From PALSA-693 sp963780345 (GTDB lineage Bacteria > Actinomycetota > Acidimicrobiia > Acidimicrobiales > Palsa-688), in NCBI GenBank assembly GCA_963780345.1, contig CAWABU010000006.1, positions 1,178,001 to 1,242,000 of the forward strand: 64,000 nt of DNA, given 5' to 3'. This document shows positions 63,097 through 64,000 of the stretch, one piece after another. Numbering within the stretch: position 1 is the stretch's first letter; each line of letters starts with the position of its first letter. The position numbers and the translations under genes are program-made. Under the pieces are notes generated by a model. That model saw only the letters and a program-made list of their open reading frames with translations, ran no database searches and was not told the origin of the DNA.

Positions 63097-63486
63097 GTGT
63101 CCTACAGCCTTCGCACTCGATCCGCCATTGTCCTCGTCGCTGCTGTGGCCGTTGGAACCCTCGGAGTCGGCGCCTGCGGGTCCTCGGGCAGCACCTCGAC
63201 TCACGCCTCAGCCCAGACCCAATCGGCGATTCCGCATCTGAACCCTATAGGCGTGGTGCCCAGCTGCCTCGCCAATTACTGCGCCGGCCTCCCGGACGCA
63301 GTAGGTGAGCGCGGCGGGCCATCACCGTCCTCGGGCAACACCTCGACTGCCGCCGCCTCAACTCAGACCAAACCGGCGATTCCGCACCTGACCCCTATAG
63401 GCGTGGTGCCCAGCTGCCTCGCCAATTACTGCGCCGGCCTTCCGGACTTAGTGGCTGAGCGCGGCGGGCCATCACCTCGCCGCTAG
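63097..63486 (+). CDS. Lipoprotein made of two near-identical Cys-containing units
   Basis: This 129-residue protein has a lipoprotein signal peptide (basic start, hydrophobic VAAVAVGTLGVGAC with lipobox Cys27). The mature part is two units of 49-50 residues (29-77 and 78-127). Each has a Ser/Thr/Gln linker, AIPHLxPIGVVPSCLANYCA and GLPDxVxERGGPSP. Each unit has two Cys five residues apart (C-x4-C). GTG 63097 has AAAGGAAA upstream. I do not recognise a family. The near-identity of the DNA units indicates a recent duplication. Expected to sit on the outer face of the membrane. Confidence 0.8.
   Translation: MSYSLRTRSAIVLVAAVAVGTLGVGACGSSGSTSTHASAQTQSAIPHLNPIGVVPSCLANYCAGLPDAVGERGGPSPSSGNTSTAAASTQTKPAIPHLTPIGVVPSCLANYCAGLPDLVAERGGPSPRR
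63177..63480 (+). repeat. Two tandem 147-150 bp units within lipoprotein gene
   Basis: TCCTCGGGCARCACCTCGAC begins each unit (63181 and 63328). The stretch from CGATTCCGCA to CGGCCT is almost unchanged between copies, with a 3-base length difference in the linker. The reading frame is kept. Confidence 0.88.
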
Positions 63487-63500
63487 CGCCCAAAGGCGCT
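63485..63500 (+). terminator. Hairpin at lipoprotein stop
   Basis: AGCGCC, loop CAAA, GGCGCT form a perfect 6-bp stem starting inside the stop codon. There is no T-run after it. Likely transcription end or mRNA 3' stabiliser. Confidence 0.5.
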
Positions 63501-63713
63501 TCGCCAGGCCATAGTGGCCTCCGACTGTCGCTCACGTCCACCCCAATCAGGGCAGAAGGGCGGCGGAGTCATAACCGAAACTTGAAGATCGACCGATGGG
63601 GGGGACTGTAACCTGACGCACTCGATTCATTGGTCAGGAGGCTACGCCGCGCCCCCGGCGAGAAAGGAACGCCAAGGTTCGGAGTAGTAGCTGATGAACA
63701 GACCGGCGCGGAG

Positions 63714-63794
63714 ATGACCTTGAAGCTGGATGAGATCGTGCGCGAGGGGACCCGGCGGATGCTGGCGGCGGCGCTTGAAGCCTAGGTGGACGCC
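63714..63794 (+). mobile_element. IS256-family transposase, N-terminal remnant
   Basis: From ATG 63714 the frame reads MTLKLDEIVREGTRRMLAAA, LEA, TAG, VDA. Mutator/IS256 transposases begin with this helix (…EGARRMLAAALEAEVDAYL…); the TAG stands for a conserved Glu codon. The continuation is replaced at 63795 by the start of an IS3-type element. Confidence 0.62.
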
Positions 63795-64000
63795 TGAGCA
63801 TCCCCCCGTTTCGTGGTGGCATCGCGTAAAGGAGTAGCGATGTCAGAGACACGACGAAGGTTCGATCCGGACTTCAAGGAAGGTGCGGTCCGGATCGTCA
63901 GGGAGACAGGCAAACCGATCGCCCAGGTGGCTCGGGATCTGGGGATCCACGAGGGCACGCTGGGCAACTGGCTGGCCAAGGACCGTGCCCAGAACGGGTC
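63795..64000 (+). mobile_element. IS3-family insertion sequence, left end (continues beyond window)
   Basis: TGAGCATCCCCCCGTTTCG from 63795 has the TGA start and C-run typical of IS3-family left inverted repeats. It is followed 45 bases later by the first transposase reading frame. It begins exactly where the IS256 remnant breaks off. The rest of the element lies beyond the window. Confidence 0.65.
63840..64000 (+). CDS. IS3-family transposase OrfA, partial
   Basis: ATG 63840 with AAAGGAG 5-6 bases upstream starts SETRRRFDPDFKEGAVRIVR, then ETGKPIAQVARDLGIHEGTL, GNWLAKDRAQNG up to the window edge (53 residues). This is the helix-turn-helix of IS3/IS911-type OrfA. OrfB with the DDE integrase should follow after a programmed -1 frameshift outside this window. 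Confidence 0.9.
   Translation, partial: MSETRRRFDPDFKEGAVRIVRETGKPIAQVARDLGIHEGTLGNWLAKDRAQNG

Noticed and set aside
63222..63480. CRISPR-like direct repeats
   Set aside because: Only two long units, in frame within a lipoprotein gene; no short repeat-spacer pattern.

Overview
The window is about 65% G+C DNA from an actinobacterium (Actinomycetota). The evidence is the frequent GTG starts, the BTAD/AfsR-type, LAL-type and GAF-LuxR regulators, a DUF6325 protein, many CaiB/BaiF CoA-transferases, SnoaL/SRPBCC/VOC small-domain enzymes, and probable leaderless transcripts. Class cannot be fixed by eye; an acidimicrobial or mycobacterial/frankial relative would fit. No rRNA, tRNA or CRISPR array was seen. 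No conserved replication or ribosomal block is present, so this reads as an accessory, catabolic and regulatory part of a chromosome.

Layout. 1-5 kb: 5' part of rtcB, a SnoaL protein, an esterase with a late frameshift, and an ArsR-SRPBCC operon whose operator covers promoter and start codon. 5-9 kb: a MarR regulator divergent from an oxidoreductase-MFS-isochorismatase-like operon, with three copies of one 12-bp palindrome in the shared control region, then an epoxide-hydrolase-like protein. 9-22 kb: a VOC protein, a large LuxR ATPase, an SDR, two metallo-beta-lactamase-fold hydrolases (one alkyl-sulfatase-like), related alpha/beta hydrolases (one secreted, one truncated) and a GAF-LuxR regulator. 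22-26 kb: DUF6325, a chimeric arylsulfatase/LAL-regulator wreck, a flotillin-like protein and small remnants. 26-33 kb: three CaiB/BaiF genes (a coupled pair plus a tandem-domain fusion) around a VOC protein. 33-38 kb: GH172, PIN and methyltransferase remnants, a surface protein, an alpha/beta hydrolase and an intact AbrB/PIN toxin-antitoxin pair. 38-44 kb: FAD oxidoreductase, phosphotransferase, a tex wreck, a frameshifted SRPBCC gene and an alcohol dehydrogenase. 44-51 kb: IS630 remnant, a [3Fe-4S] ferredoxin-P450 operon, a second phosphotransferase, a secreted hydrolase and a broken P-loop kinase. 51-64 kb: a cyclase-ATPase-LuxR regulator broken twice, an orphan HoxX-like gene with a membrane partner, a broken beta-propeller lectin, a BTAD regulator with a decayed copy of its own 5' end, a lipoprotein built of two near-identical units, and an IS3 element entering an IS256 remnant.

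Two themes stand out. First, many genes are cut, fused or frameshifted. Some differ by one base from an intact frame, so sequencing error is possible. Others (arylsulfatase, tex, GH172, PIN, monooxygenase, decarboxylase) are truncated and rearranged and must be real decay. Second, several regulators seem to be made from leaderless mRNAs with the operator at the start codon. The best candidates for little-described biology are the MarR promoter architecture, the two-unit Cys-containing lipoprotein, the orphan HoxX pair, and the CoA-transferase locus in which none of the four domains shows the usual catalytic Asp by eye alignment.
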